64,000 nucleotides of DNA from contig CM061919.1 of the NCBI GenBank assembly GCA_031002005.1, forward strand, positions 169,863,121 to 169,927,120, given 5' to 3'. The notes under the pieces were generated by a model. The model searched no databases and had not been told where the DNA came from. It saw only the letters and a program-made list of their open reading frames with translations. Below are positions 1-12,052 of this stretch, one piece after another (the stretch's first letter is position 1; every line of letters starts with the position of its first letter). The translations under genes and the position numbers were made by a program. Source of the DNA: Vandiemenella viatica. Lineage: Eukaryota; Arthropoda; Insecta; Orthoptera; Morabidae.

Positions 1-114
1 ATGCACAGATAATGTGTTTTTTAATACATTGGTTTTCACTACTTTGGGCATATGAAATAAATATATTTTTTAAAAGTGTGATGAAACTTGCGGGCTGCGG
101 GTTAGTCACCCCTG
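1..114 (+). mobile_element. hAT-type MITE, right end only (cut by window edge)
   Basis: This segment matches the right third of the complete MITE at 29306-29723, sharing blocks such as acattggttttcacta and aaaagtgtgatgaa. It ends in cacccctg, the same terminal inverted repeat. About 30 bp present in the complete copy, just before the terminal repeat, are missing. The left end lies outside the window, so the TSD cannot be confirmed; the candidate 8-mer on this side is ctttagat at 115-122. Confidence 0.75.
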
Positions 115-122
115 CTTTAGAT

Positions 123-2504
123 AATACCTACTGCTAATAAAAATCAGCTGTCCGTCCAACTTTCATTATGGAGTGTTTTTTATTTAATATGATAACTGAA
201 TCGCCATTATCAACCATGGTTCATCCGACAGATTTCAAATGCAATTCATGAGTCATCAGTAACAGGAACCTTAGAATTAATATATTAATAAGCCTAAGAT
301 AACTATTTAAGTAAAAGTAACAGACTTTACTAAACGTGAATACGTCTCAGAATTTCTGCGAAACCCAAGAATGCGAACTTTGCTTTATTCCGACTTATTT
401 ATGGCAAATCATTTTATTACATACATGTGAGTACTGACGAAGATTTCTGAAGAATCTTTTGCTATCCCTCTCAGATGCTGATGCAGTTTCCTTAGATACT
501 TACGTAATGCAAGTAAGAGTAAAATGCTTACTATCTTCTGGTCGTATTCGGTGGTTACGTCTTCCGTGAAAAGACAGAGATGAACCAACTTCTATGACGT
601 GGCTTCGTTTTTTCCACTCTGTGATACCGTGCTTGTTTTTTTACTTCGTCGAAACACTATCCCTCACTTATATTATTCCTCTAAGGAGCTGTCTGGTGAC
701 TATTTAATTACTGAAATCCGCGTTGATTGTGAAAGATTAATTCCATATAAGTTTATCAAATTGTAATTCTTGAAATAAAAAATTATTTAAAAAAGCAGAT
801 TAAGGCCCGTGGATCTGAAATGGAAGGGCCCCTTGTCGAATCCCAGTCTCGGCCTTAGAAATGACATTCACCTCTGGCGATGCTTTCTTTGTTAATATGA
901 AAATGGTTTAGATACCTCATTAAACTGTAGGTCCCCTTGGCAGGTAGAATTAACAAGTTAGGTTATGCGGGTAAAACAGATTTGAATAACGCATCCGGTG
1001 AGAAACTCTGTCACTAAATCACACGAAAATGTTTTTATTATCCTCCTACAAATTTCGAGACTGATTTTTTGGATAGTGAGGAAGGTATTTGTAATGAACA
1101 TGATAAATATACTATCATTCATTTTCGTAAAATAGCAGATTAGTTCTGTTACGTTATCCTTAAAGCCTTAATTTGAGCTACTTCAACTAAAATTAGTTGA
1201 AGTATCTGATTTTTTTTACAATTTCAGGGTATGGGTATAATATAAACGAAGACAAGCATGTATATATTTATTTGCACTCTTCATTAAAAGATTCATGCTG
1301 AAAACAAATTATATATATATATATACGCTGCTTACCAAGAAGGAATGCGAGAATGTTTATGTTAAATTAACAGTCAATCCAGTGCAATAAATAAGTGTAA
1401 AATACTCGTCTTACTAAGGTACAGGATACTAGAACAAATCACCTCATTATCCATCGATATAGAGCACATTCTAATCCTCTGCAACGTGTCCCTGCATTAA
1501 TATTACAACCGTTCCAACCGTGCCAACTTTGATCACAGAAGGAACATCACCAAAGCATCCAAGTCAGCGCCTTGCAATTAGAGAAACAACAGCCTGCGAC
1601 CTCAGGTTAATTGAACATATGGCCAGTAATTACTTTTTCATTCAGTTTTTGAATAACACTTCTGCCCCGTGCATGAACAGGTTTCCGTAAATGTAACATT
1701 ATAATCAAGTGACAATGACAGAAAATTATGTGAAAAATTTATATTAGTAAAGTTGGTAACACTACTCTTAATACTACTTCATCGGAGTTTTTGCCAACCC
1801 CAATGAATAAGTGACACTGTATTTAATTTCTAGTTACACTTTAATGTAAAAACCAGATTGTTGGCCATTCTACCGCAGATGCTAATGCAGGATTTAACTT
1901 AAATCCGTCAATACCTGTTCGCGATTTAATATTTTCATTTCAAAACAATTATTTTTTATGGCTTTAATTTAAATACAATAGAACGTATAAAAATGTTCAA
2001 ATGACTGTTATTGGCGAGTTAGTACGGAAGCGCCGGCAAGCTGCAGTCACTGCTGCCAACTTTCTAAACTGTGCGGAGCCGCTTCATTAATTTCCCCGCA
2101 ACCAGCCGGGCGGCCATTGTTACGCAAGTTGGCGGAACACCCGCGCAGCTACCTTGAACGGCCTTCTAGATCTTGAACAGCTTTCTTCCACGTCACTAGC
2201 TCCTTAAGTGTCCGTGCAACACTGTGTTATGCATTACTAGTGATCAGTTTATCGTTAATATTTTCCCAGGGCTCATTTCTTTCAACATCATTTGTCACTG
2301 AGGCTTCCAGTTCTATGTAACATTTCACCTCCAGTACGAAGAAGCTCAGAAGCTCTCCTCATTTATCTGTAAAAACATTCTGAAGGTGCCGATATATTAC
2401 GACATTACTCAATCAAAACACCAACGCTTGAAATCAACCTTGCAGAGTCCTGTTTCAACATCATCAAGCTATTGTCAGCAGTCATCAGTAGCCAATAAGC
2501 ATCT
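123..2504. other. No gene seen
   Basis: AT-rich sequence with stops in all frames. It holds a short TA microsatellite at 1310-1326 and a weak tRNA-like B-box motif (gtcgaatcccagt) near 836-850 that may be a decayed SINE head. A GC-richer patch with several CpGs lies at about 2022-2165. I see no gene or intact element. Confidence 0.6.
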
Positions 2505-3174
2505 AGCTTAGGACCCTTCAGTACGGCCACAAGGATTCGATCTCACCAGATGGCAATGGAGAATCATCAATCGGATTCAAACATGACAGATGCGGCTACT
2601 TATTACACAATTAAGGCTGGGTCAGTTCTGCAAATTGTGACTGTGGAGTCACCTTACAGACAATCCATCACATCGTTTCTGACTGTCCTCTTCGAGCTTA
2701 CAAAGTAACAATAGCGAACACACACGATGCGTCGAAGAGTGCGATTGAATGGGTAAAAACACTAGATCTAGATATACAGTATAGCAGTGGTTCCCAATTA
2801 GTGGTAAGCGTACCCCCAGGGGTACGTGAGGTTTCTTCAGGGGGTACGCGCGGTAGTCTCTTGGCTAAGGTGATCACTAAAATAATTGAAAAAAAATCCA
2901 CTTTTATCAGCCAAAAGAACATTACTATCACCCAAATATATTTTAAGATAAACTGTGTTTGTGTCAATTATATTATTGTAATCCTGTGGTTGTGAGAAGC
3001 ACTCCGAATTCATTTATTTATCATTTCAGCTGTAAGGGGTACGCGCCGTTGAGCTCCTTCTTGCAGTGGTACTTGGGAAAAAATAATTGGGAACCACTGC
3101 AGTATAGTATTGTAAGAGATTGTGATGTGCATATTTTTCCTCACCCTTTGTATAACTTGTTAAAGATCATATGA
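2505..3174 (+). pseudogene. LINE reverse transcriptase C-terminus, interrupted by a hAT MITE
   Basis: The frame around 2588-2776 encodes a C-terminal zinc-finger-like tail of the kind found in non-LTR retrotransposon polyproteins: Cys-Asp-Cys-Gly at 2636-2647, then a Gln-Thr-Ile-His-His segment and Cys-Pro-Leu-Arg-Ala. An upstream stop at 2612-2614 and a probable frameshift near 2585 show it is dead. The frame is broken at 2785 by the MITE (2785-3099). If the MITE and one TSD copy are skipped, it continues in phase to a TGA at 3172-3174. The family is judged from the motif pattern; the exact clade is not assigned. Confidence 0.65.
2785..3099 (+). mobile_element. Complete non-autonomous hAT MITE, 315 bp
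   Basis: The ends are perfect 16-bp inverted repeats, cagtggttcccaatta on the left and its complement on the right. The element is flanked by a perfect 8-bp duplication, cagtatag, at 2777-2784 and 3100-3107. An 8-bp TSD with CAGTGG-type ends is typical of the hAT superfamily. The interior has no transposase; it carries G-rich direct repeats near both ends (ggggtacgcgc). It inserted into the LINE fragment annotated at 2505-3174. Confidence 0.93.
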
Positions 3175-3232
3175 TAAATAAATAACTGAGCATATTTTAA
3201 TAGGTAGTTTGATAGCATCAGAAGTTATGCCA

Positions 3233-3475
3233 CTGAGCGTGGTGGGTGTGCTGTTAACGCTCTGGTCTCGCATTCGGGAGGACGGCGGTTATAATCCCCG
3301 TCCGGGAATCCAGATTTTGGTTTTCCATGGTTTCCCGAAATCACTCCAGGCGAGTGCCGGGATGCTTCCTTCAAAAAGGCCATGGCTGCATTTCTTCCAG
3401 TTCCTTGTACCCAGTTCCATCCCGCCTCTAATGACCTCGACGTCGACGAGGCGTAAAGCCATAAGTAAAAAAAAA
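3233..3475 (+). mobile_element. SINE-A, full length, tail II
   Basis: tRNA-derived SINE. It has the head gagcgtggtgggtg, the region gcattcgggaggacggcggtt (B box decayed here to ggttataatcc), the core ttttccatggtttcccgaaa, and a tail ending gcgtaaagccataagt plus poly-A. The flanks are a perfect 11-bp duplication aagttatgcca at 3222-3232 and 3474-3484. Short open frames across it are by-products of the SINE, not genes. Confidence 0.95.
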
Positions 3476-3484
3476 GTTATGCCA

Positions 3485-3911
3485 TTTATTGTGACAGTCA
3501 ACCCCACGGTATTACCAACTTAGGTTAAGACACAATAGAGTTGGAAAGTGCTGCGAATCTTGACTTTGTTACCAGGGCATTGAGGCCACAGAGTTTTCTT
3601 TTGTTATTATTACTAATTTAACACTTTCCAATATGCTACAATATCCAGATCAAAGTATTATTCCATCCAGCAAATTTGAACCTCCTGAGTAATAACAACT
3701 ATAGCATAAAATAAAAGGGAAACCACTAGATTCATTAGGCTTGACTTAGTAAGTCTATATTTGCTGATATTCAATATAGCTCCATGGTAAAAATTGCTAG
3801 TGGACAGAATGGTAGTTAAATAACTAACATTATTCGGTGCAAAGTTTGGTCAAATAGTCTGGTCTCATAATAGAGCTACATCGTCCCAGATAATTCTTTT
3901 GCCTTCTGCCC

Positions 3912-3943
<32 letters not shown>

Positions 3944-4184
3944 ATCAAAACAAATCGTAGTATACATTGCTAAATAGTAGAGCAACGAGCTTTCAAGGTA
4001 TTTGATTATTTCATGGGCTATGAAGACAAGGGGAAACAATTTATGCTACTGGTTGATACAGAACGCCATTACCAGATAAAAAAATTTAATTCCTTAAGAA
4101 TTCAGTATTCGAAAGTTCAGCGCGTGTATTTTGTTTACAAGTCAAGAATGACCTTTTTTAATTTTTGTCACTAGTTAACTGTAG
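3485..4184. other. No gene seen
   Basis: AT-rich, no recognisable coding sequence. The only landmark is an uninterrupted run of 27 A at 3912-3938, which could be the tail of an unrecognised retroposon. Confidence 0.6.
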
Positions 4185-4270
4185 GCCAAGGCAGAATTCC
4201 TTTCCGTTCCTTCCCCCAAAATCTTCTTCCGTCTAATGTTCTCGACGGCGACGAGGTGTAATGCAATTAA
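4185..4270 (+). mobile_element. SINE-A 3' fragment, tail II, decayed
   Basis: The block agaattcctttccgttcctt is followed by a diverged tail (ctcgacggcgacgaggtgtaa) and an A-rich end. The head and core are absent. Confidence 0.7.
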
Positions 4271-4642
4271 AATACGTTTAATTTAAGTATTCACAAAACG
4301 TTCGTGTTCAGAATTGTTTTGATGGGTCGATGGCCTTCAAAGTGCTGCTTGTACTCGTGAATGAAAACCAGTTGTAACAAGGCGCTGCCCCATTGTTTTG
4401 TCAAGCTCATTTCTTTATAAGTTACGATCATGGAAAAACACGTTTCTTGCATATCCGATAAGCCGATTATTCGCACGAACATCCTGACTATAAAGGTAAG
4501 ATTCAAAATTGCTTAGGTTAATCTTCTGGAAGAAATTTTTATAAGTCGTCCATCACATAGATACAGGAAAATGACAACTGATGAAATTCAAATCGATGAT
4601 CAAACAACACTACAGATACGAATGAGGACCGAAACAAATCGT
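4271..4642. other. No gene seen
   Basis: AT-rich spacer between two SINE remnants. I see no motif, repeat or convincing open frame. Confidence 0.55.
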
Positions 4643-4822
4643 TTTTTTCTTGCTTATTGCTTTACGCCTCGACGACTTCGAGATCATAAAGTGACAGGAA
4701 AGTATTGGTGGGCAAGGAACGGAATTAAGACATGATATTTTGTAGGCACCATACCGGAATGCGCCTGCAGTGATTACGGGAAACCATGGAAAACTGAAAT
4801 CTGGAATGGCGGACATTTCAAA
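4643..4822 (-). mobile_element. SINE-A, decayed, tail II
   Basis: Read on the minus strand it has the core (ttttccatggtttccc), a diverged centre and the tail II end ggcgtaaagc with a run of A. The head beyond the core is largely lost. It abuts the LINE relic at 4823-5000. Confidence 0.75.
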
Positions 4823-5000
4823 TGCATCTATTCGTTTTTTATCTGATAATGTTACTGTCCACAATTCAGTACCGTACAGAAATAACACCATTGTTTCAGT
4901 ATTGTCTCGTATTTCTTGTTATTTTACTGTCAGCTCATATTTTCTAAAGATTGATCACTGCAAATCGTTCCATCTCTGATAGGCGCCTGCCTTGACTAGA
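4823..5000 (-). pseudogene. LINE (RTE-like) polymerase C-terminal fragment
   Basis: The minus-strand frame from about 4891 encodes a stretch with Leu-Tyr-Gly-Thr-Glu-Leu-Trp-Thr followed by Lys-Lys-Arg-Ile-Asp-Ala-Phe-Glu-Met. This is the conserved block after the palm domain of RTE-type reverse transcriptases (compare the larger relic at 53610-55745, which has Ala-Ile-Tyr-Gly-Ser-Glu). The frame then runs into the adjoining SINE. Only a fragment is left. Confidence 0.6.
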
Positions 5001-5331
5001 AAATAATGACCCCGGTTGGATGAATTCATTGACTATTTCAGCGTCTATTCGGTGAACCCAGCAGTTCGATAGTCTGCATACTATCGATTACCGCCAGTTT
5101 AGTATCTTCCAGGTATATCTCCGGTCCCAGGGCACATCTTCCTGCACTGATCTTTTGGTAGCGTATCGATCAGTTCGTGCATTTTGTTGCAGTCATAGTG
5201 ATCATCATTCGCCTAGTTGCTTGCCGAAAACCAGCCGGTTCGAGGGGACCCGCTGTGCATCCTCGATATGTGCTGGCGCCTCAATGCAAGCAGCGACACT
5301 GAGGGGTAGATACGCGCTTAACAGATCCAGC
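5001..5331. other. No gene seen
   Basis: Mixed-composition sequence, GC-richer around 5220-5320. No coding or repeat signal that I can name. Confidence 0.5.
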
Positions 5332-5339
5332 TTATCTCC

Positions 5340-5581
5340 TTAATGCTCTGGCCTCGCATTCTGGAGGACATTGGTTCGAATTCCCGTCCCGGCATCCAAA
5401 TTTGGGTTTTCCATGGTTTCCCCCAAAACCACTCCAGGCGAATGCCGGGACGTTTCCTTCAAGAGTATATGGCCGAATTCCTTCCCGTTCCTTGTCCCCA
5501 GTCCTATACCGCCTCTGACATAGTCGCCGATGAGGCGTAAAGCCGTATAAAAAATTTAAAAAAAATAAAGGAAGAATAAGT
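5340..5581 (+). mobile_element. SINE-A, 5'-truncated, tail II
   Basis: It starts inside the tRNA-like head at taatgctctggcctcgcatt and runs through the B box (ggttcgaattccc), the core and tail II (gatgaggcgtaaagcc) to an A-rich end. An 8-bp duplication ttatctcc flanks it at 5332-5339 and 5582-5589. Confidence 0.88.
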
Positions 5582-5589
5582 TTATCTCC

Positions 5590-8270
5590 GTAAGTGTTGA
5601 CGACACGCTTTTCCAACTGGCTGCAACTGATCAAAAAAAGTTTCGTTATTACCCCACAATGCCAAAATTTCTAATCGTTTGATACAAGTTCCGGTGAAAC
5701 CGGCAGGAACACCTAAGGAGAAAGCGTCGTTGACCGCTTGGAGGGACTTTCAGAGTCAGTTGAGGCCAGATGAAAATCGCTCAGTCCCAATTAGGCTCTG
5801 CGGGAATCTAAACAGTCCTCTGCAGCGTTTTAGTACTTATATCTTCAGCCTTTAGCATACGGTCACTCTCAGATTTTACAACACCAAAATTCCTTGGGAA
5901 TACCATCTCGCTAACGACTTAGCGGATAGTTTTACCCGGAAAAATATTTCAGACGCTGAAATTTTTCCCGATGCAGTCACCGGTGAGCGGGAATTCCATT
6001 CCGAGAGGCAATTATGCAAATAAGGCATAAAAAAACGTTCATTCACCGAAAGGCGACTGCGACAGTTAACGAGTTTGTTTGTCGCTGAAGGCTTAGACCC
6101 TTGCGTCATAACGTCTTCGCCGTATTAACAGCTGTCTCATTGATACTTCACAGTACGCTAAATTAGCGCGCCGACCTCGCTTTCCAGAAAATAAAGTTCG
6201 CTGTTTCAGCTCAGAGAGAGGACGTTTTAGTTGCACTGGTCATTAAACAGTGCAGTATAATATACAAGAAACCTTATTCCATTTAAACCGACCAATAATA
6301 AGAGACTTGGATGGCTAACTGATTATGAAAAGTTCAAAACACGACGAAATATGGAGAAAGAAGTAGTGTTTTGTGTTTTACTTCGCTTCTATTCGAAATG
6401 TTTGAAGGTTATTTACATAACCTGAAATCATTACAACTTTCGTTGCTTACCTTTCTTTTATGCATTCTTTAATGCTGGAAATACAGACAGAATTAAAGAG
6501 TTTGAAACTTTCCCAATTTACTTGAATTAAATTACTATTTCGATCAAATTTCTACAAAACCAGATACGTCCACTTTTCTAACCTTTGGCACTAACAAGAT
6601 ATAAATCTGTTTCCTAACTGTCATTTTTTTTTTTTTTTTTTGTCAAATTCTTCCGTTACCCCTTTTTTCATCTTGAACGTATTCATTTCATGCTTCATAC
6701 AAGTGAACATGACACATATAAAAGTGATCATAAGTTAGTTTCACGCCAAATTTCTCCTATCTTTTCCGGAGAAAACGTATCCAATGCAATACACGATAAA
6801 TCAGAAGCACATGGTGTTGACGAAACGCTATAGCTGATGGATTTCTAATGGAGAATAATTCAACTACCGGTGCTGCTAGAACTGTAAACTTTCAAACTTT
6901 CAAATGTATTCAGAAATCAATCTTGATGAATAAATGTACGATTCGTATCTTTGTGAAAATCAAATTAAATCATCTTTAATCAGGTCTTCTCAGTGCCTCA
7001 TTTCAATCTGTAGATTTCATCTAGCAATAAATTAATTAGAAAATCGTAAACGAATAACTTTGTATACTATTTAAAATACTATTGTTTCAAGTCTTTTCCT
7101 TCTCCGGCGTTTCGATATACACAAGTGACAATCTTCAGAGAAACTGGCCATCTGCTGAGTCTAAGATAGACTCTTAACAGGCACACCTAGTCTTCAGCTG
7201 CTCTCGCGAAGCACGAAATTTTATAACTTTTCATATTGTGTGGCAGTGCAATTATTTTTGCTTCGCATCTTTCAGCATCCTCATTAAAGAAGCAACTCAC
7301 ATAAAATCTACTCAGAAGCAGCAGAACTATTTAGTTTCCTCCATTGCCCGCTCAGTAATGTTGATATCGTGATGGTTTCATGTTACAAAGATCACCGGTT
7401 CGAGTACGGGCAAGAGTAATTTTAATGACGTTTTGTGTTTTTTCTTCTGTTGCCGTTGCTATTAAAAGACTGTTAATACAGTTTACAGGACAATTAATTC
7501 GGCCGCCGAAAGAAATACCGAATCGATTAATCATTTATTTATTTCTAACTGGGATTTTATTATTCGAAGAGATTTAAGACTGAACCGTTCTTACGAAGAA
7601 AACGTATTGTGCGGCCACTCTAATACATTTCACAGAACACGTCGTTGATAAAAAAATCAGCGGTGTCTACATGTTACCAAAACTTGAAGCTTTTAAGAGA
7701 AAAAAAAGTCTCTTCGAAATTATGTGTTTCACGGTGAGTTGTTTTCTCTGGCTCACCTTGTTTACGGGTGGACATAGCTACCAAATAGGCGTTTATCTGC
7801 CATCTGGCAAACAAACAAGCTGCTCCGGCTTGCTTTTCCCGGCCTCTCCAGACAGATGGAAGTGGCCGATAGGGAGTCCCCTGCAAGTAGGCACACCCGC
7901 TCGTTTTGTTCAGACAGCCGCGGACAGTATGTCGAGCGCGTGTTATTGGTGGATGGTTGAAAAGACGACGAGTAGAGAATAGTTCACGTAACATCAAATT
8001 GGCCACTACGTGTTAATATAAGAAATGTTAGGCGATATAATGTACTAATATTAACTTGAAAAATAAACTAATTTAGTCCACAACCCGAAGGTTGGTTGAA
8101 ACCTCTCAAAGAAGGTATACTAACAAGGAGAGGCAGCCAATTGTAAAATTCAGATTCAATTCATACTATGAATAGTAAAAACTCATGGCCAGAGATGTAA
8201 TGTGGTAAAGCATCGTCGAGAAAATCGGCGTTGAAATGTTCTGTTGCGCTCAAATACTTTCTAACTTAGG
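5590..8270. other. No gene seen
   Basis: Nothing recognisable in 2.7 kb. It has an 18-nt T run at 6624-6641. Overlapping open frames of 103 and 110 codons at 7671-8006 on opposite strands have no motif or codon pattern that I recognise, and I treat them as chance. Confidence 0.55.
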
Positions 8271-8330
8271 GGAAGTCCATTAATAACGTGAGGTGAAATA
8301 GGTGGGGGGAGGGGAGGGGTAGGAGCCCTG
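8271..8330 (+). repeat. G-rich repeat, copy 1
   Basis: The block ggaagtccattaataacgtg followed by gaggtgaaatagg and a run of four G tracts (about 8303-8322) resembles the segment at 46044-46105. The G tracts fit a G-quadruplex motif. The parent element is unknown. Confidence 0.5.
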
Positions 8331-8639
8331 ATGAGAACACTCTCCACGCCAAATAAGAATGTGATCAAAAGGCATGTCTCAAGAACCAAAGGTAAAATAT
8401 AAAACCTAGTGCTCCCGACGAAATAGTTATTCGCTGTATAACCTACACTTTCGGTGTATTCCTAGCATATGGGATGGGAATCTTCTACATACTCTAATAT
8501 TATTTACCTATCTTATATCAACTGATAAATATTCAAAGTCCAGCTCAGATCATTTAAGATTATAATTAAATTTACAATGTTATTTTTATCTTACCGCCAG
8601 CAAAAAAATATTTTGTTTGCCGTCTCTTTTTGCTAAGAC
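8331..8639. other. No gene seen
   Basis: AT-rich spacer with no coding or repeat signal. Confidence 0.5.
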
Positions 8640-9110
8640 GGATTTCAACGCTCTCCAATCTGGTTATAATTTATGATCTTTCTTCTTACCATCTGAAAGA
8701 AACCTTTATACTCTACCTGAAATTCTCTTACGATATCTTCCTATTTAAAAAAAACACGGTTAACTTTTTCATATACTGTACTATTCTGCTCTATACATAA
8801 CTTTTTCACACTATTAAAAATTAATATAATACAACTTCAATGTCAATAATTTTTTCTCTGGCCGCTGCCGTAAATATTTTCCGTAATTCAATTTCCTTTC
8901 ATACTATGTTATCTCCCAACCGGTGTTATTTTTCCTCTCATCTAAATAAGTTCATCCCCATCCATTCCATTCCTTCAGTAATCAATCCTCTCCCTTATAT
9001 TTCGTAAACTCCATGAGTAACTTTCACAGTTTCTCCTTGCTATCAGAGATTTTTCAAAAACTTGTGATTAGTATTTTATATTACCACTTTCTGTTTATTA
9101 TACATAAAAT
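8640..9110 (+). repeat. Unclassified dispersed repeat Y, copy 1
   Basis: It aligns, diverged, with 58930-59405 in the same orientation. Shared blocks in the same order are catctgaaagaaa, a cataa-ttt-tc-cac block, gctgtaa/gctgccgtaa followed by attcaatt, and accagagat/atcagagat near the end. There is no coding frame or terminal repeat that I can identify. Confidence 0.5.
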
Positions 9111-9209
9111 AAATGTTTTTCAATCTCATTTTTACATTTCACCAAGCAACGAGCCGTATGACCATTAGAGCTGTATTAGCCTAATATTTAAATCTGTTTT
9201 TATATATAT

Positions 9210-9396
9210 AAAGACTTGGACTCGATCCTCATTGCAGCTATACACATTTAAGTTTATAGTTTTCTGAAATCACTCCCACGAAATTCGAAATGGTTCCTTT
9301 AAAAGGAAATGAAAAAATTCCTTCTGGTTCCTTACCTCCACTCTCTACCTGTTCTATTAACATCGGCGTCAGCAAAGCATAAGGCGTAATAAAACA
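9210..9396 (+). mobile_element. SINE-A, strongly decayed
   Basis: It retains a B-box-like ggactcgatcctc, a core remnant (ttctgaaatcactccca), ttcctttaaaagg, attccttctggttcctta and a tail II remnant (gcataaggcgtaat). Confidence 0.7.
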
Positions 9397-10494
9397 ATAT
9401 GTAAAAGGATAATATAACTGAAATCGTCGCAAAAAGAACAGTATAAAGTGCAACCTGCACAGAAGCTGGGTTTGAATTAACGTAGGTCACCCTGCCTCAA
9501 GCAGAATATGGTAACACCCTGGTAGGTGTAGATTGCGTAGGACAGTTAAATCACACTGTTAAAAACTGCTACAGCTTTAACACCAACAGAGGTCGTTGTA
9601 ATCCAGCGTTCAACCCATAAAGTGCCAATCGTCAATCCTGCAACGCGCTCGTATAGGTTTCAGCCAGAAGGACGTCATCAATTCACACTTGTCGAGCCGC
9701 CTCGTGATTTTATGTACGGTCGGAAAACGACTTTGAGGTGGGTGCAAGATCTGAATGAAGTGCGGTGTCGACGTGTGTGGGCAATGGAGGGCACGCCACC
9801 ATAGATTGGATAAGAGAAGTTTTCTCTCTGTTCTACTTCTCAATCCATTGTAATAAGGCAACAGTTATTTTATTTTTATTGTGTCATTTGCTCTCAGTTT
9901 CCCATATGTTACAAAACTTATTAAAGTTATTGTATTTCTAGTGATACATAAAGAAAGCTTTGAAAAAAATATATCAACGAAGAGTTTTCTGGCATTGAAG
10001 ATGCATTAGGGATTAAAACAAAGTGAGGCCGATGAAGAGGCATCAAGTTCTGGCCAATATCAAGAGTCAACATACCGAAGTTATGAAGGAATCTTGGAAC
10101 GACATGACGTTGTGTATCTGGCAAGCAGACATTCAGACTTTCACAAGTTACACTATTACCGGAAATACTTTTCTCAAATGGAGTTCTCCAATCACTAAGT
10201 GCTAAACACCCCACTACAACTGAATATTTAATTACTTAAACTCTATTTTCGTCATTTAACTTTTAATCCACATTTGTTAAAGAAGGATATCACGGTCCAT
10301 ACAGACTTCTTTCCCAGGAAACCAAAGACACATTCAAAACTGTATCCTAGACAGCACTGTACAACTCCTAAATAGTAGTTGGGTGACACTGTTGTTGCAG
10401 TGCGTAACTATGTTTACGTACAGCAACGATCTAAATATTCCGCTATTGAAAGGTACTGATTTTAAATAATAATACAGGTACCTGGGCTATCCAT
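9397..10494. other. No gene seen
   Basis: Short open frames at 9622-9804 (+, 60 codons) and 9610-9861 (-) overlap on opposite strands and match nothing I know. No repeat is recognised. Confidence 0.5.
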
Positions 10495-10507
10495 TTAAAC
10501 ACAATTT

Positions 10508-10703
10508 GAGGACGGCGGTTCGAATCCCCGTCCGAGCATCCAGATTTGGGTTTTCCATGGGTTCCCCAAATCACTCCAGGCAAATGCCGGGATGCTTCCT
10601 TCAAAAGGCCATGGCCGAATTCTTTCCCATTCCTTGCCCCATCCTTTCCCGTCTCTAAGGACCTCGCTGTTAAGAGACGTTAAGAAATTATATATTAAAA
10701 AAA
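10508..10703 (+). mobile_element. SINE-A, 5'-truncated, tail I
   Basis: It begins at gaggacggcggttcgaatcc, so the first part of the tRNA-like head is missing, and ends in the tail I block ctgttaagagacgttaag plus A/T-rich tail. A perfect 13-bp duplication ttaaacacaattt lies at 10495-10507 and 10704-10716. The truncation was therefore present at insertion. Confidence 0.95.
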
Positions 10704-10716
10704 TTAAACACAATTT

Positions 10717-11979
10717 AAATTTTTAGTGACTGAAAATAAACCAAAATATGTTACTGCCGCTAGTGGACTTGTTGATATCTTTTTAACTAACTTTTCTATA
10801 TTAAAAGTAACGAATAATTGCTTAAATCCCTGATCACTCACTATTAACTATTTCAGTCTGTATTCAAAGCATATTAAAATGACAATTTTCCATAAACTCC
10901 AAAAGATAAAGCATTCGCCTCATGTAGACGAATTAATTTAAGAACAGATAATCAAAAGAAACAAGATCATGGTTATGTTTCATCCCTTCTGGGGTGAAGG
11001 AACAGGATTTGTGCGCACGAAAAACGTTGACGGCGGAATGGTTAGCTGGGTCTGCCTTCTCATGAGGCTTCTTTAGTATAGCGGCTGCAGTGGTCCATTC
11101 TCAAACAAAGCACACAATGTGGGCTTGTCTCAAGTGTCTCCGTGCTGTTAAGACCCAATAACTCTGACGACACCAGCTTAACATGTTTGGGAGTAGCTGA
11201 GAAAGCATTAGCTCGCATCCTCGAGCACAGGTGACAGGAAAAGTGTGACTACAATATATACCACGGAAAAGAACACCAAACCGTCGGAGTGAGATGTCAA
11301 ATTTAAACGCTTGTCATTTCTCACTTCATCTGATAACTAAATACAATCAGTACAGTTCTGCAGATAATTTCATTTCCTTACTTGCATTACGCAACAGTGT
11401 GTTCTGCCATGAGCCAAGAGGAGTTCCCTTCGCACGCATCTGGGCAGTCACACGCAAGAAATTCCAGAGTGTTTTATTACGAAACGCTCCGATTCTATCT
11501 TTGTTTCAGACGAGTACTATAATCGTAACCCCTTGTCAGTGAATGCTTTTACGGCCACAAGATCAGCAGTCTCATTACTTTTGGAAATCTCGCTCATTCG
11601 AAATGTCTAGTAAACATTCCCTTTCCTAATAGACTACCGATACACTGAAATTGCAGACGAGTTCCACCACGTTTTGGTACACTAGAGAGGATTCGACAGT
11701 CCTAGGTATCATTCCTATAATAACTCCATAAGCCTGGACAAAGATATTTCGTATTTACACTCCCGAAAACTAACAAAGTCCAACTACACTGCAGATTGTT
11801 TCCTTAATCAGTACAACAGGGTTACGCCGGCTTTTTTACCCACTCGCCATTTAGTGACAAAAAATATTCCGAGACTTTTTTTGTGTGAAATTGAATGTGT
11901 TGTAGTAATTCATCGTGTTTCTCCAGTCCCAGTTTTACTACTATCTGACTCCATCAAGGTTTCTAAAACCCAAGCCTGA
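10717..11979. other. No gene seen
   Basis: AT-rich. An open frame of 82 codons at 11294-11542 has no recognisable feature. No repeat is identified. Confidence 0.5.
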
Positions 11980-12052
11980 AGGGTTGGTGGTGGTTAACGC
12001 TCTAGTGAGCTATCCGAGAGGACGTGGGTTCGAATCTCGACCATCATACTCG
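11980..12052 (+). repeat. tRNA-like sequence, probable SINE head
   Basis: It has an A-box-like ggtggttaacgctctagtg and a B box gggttcgaatctc at tRNA-like spacing. The following sequence does not continue into the SINE-A core. It could be a head fragment of SINE-A or another tRNA-derived family. An intact tRNA fold is not evident. Confidence 0.45.

Noticed and set aside
3912..3938. A27 run as a polyadenylated retrocopy end
   Set aside because: No recognisable body or TSD upstream, so I leave it as a homopolymer.
7671..8006. Overlapping 103- and 110-codon frames
   Set aside because: Both strands are open over the same stretch, with no motif; probably chance in a slightly GC-richer patch.
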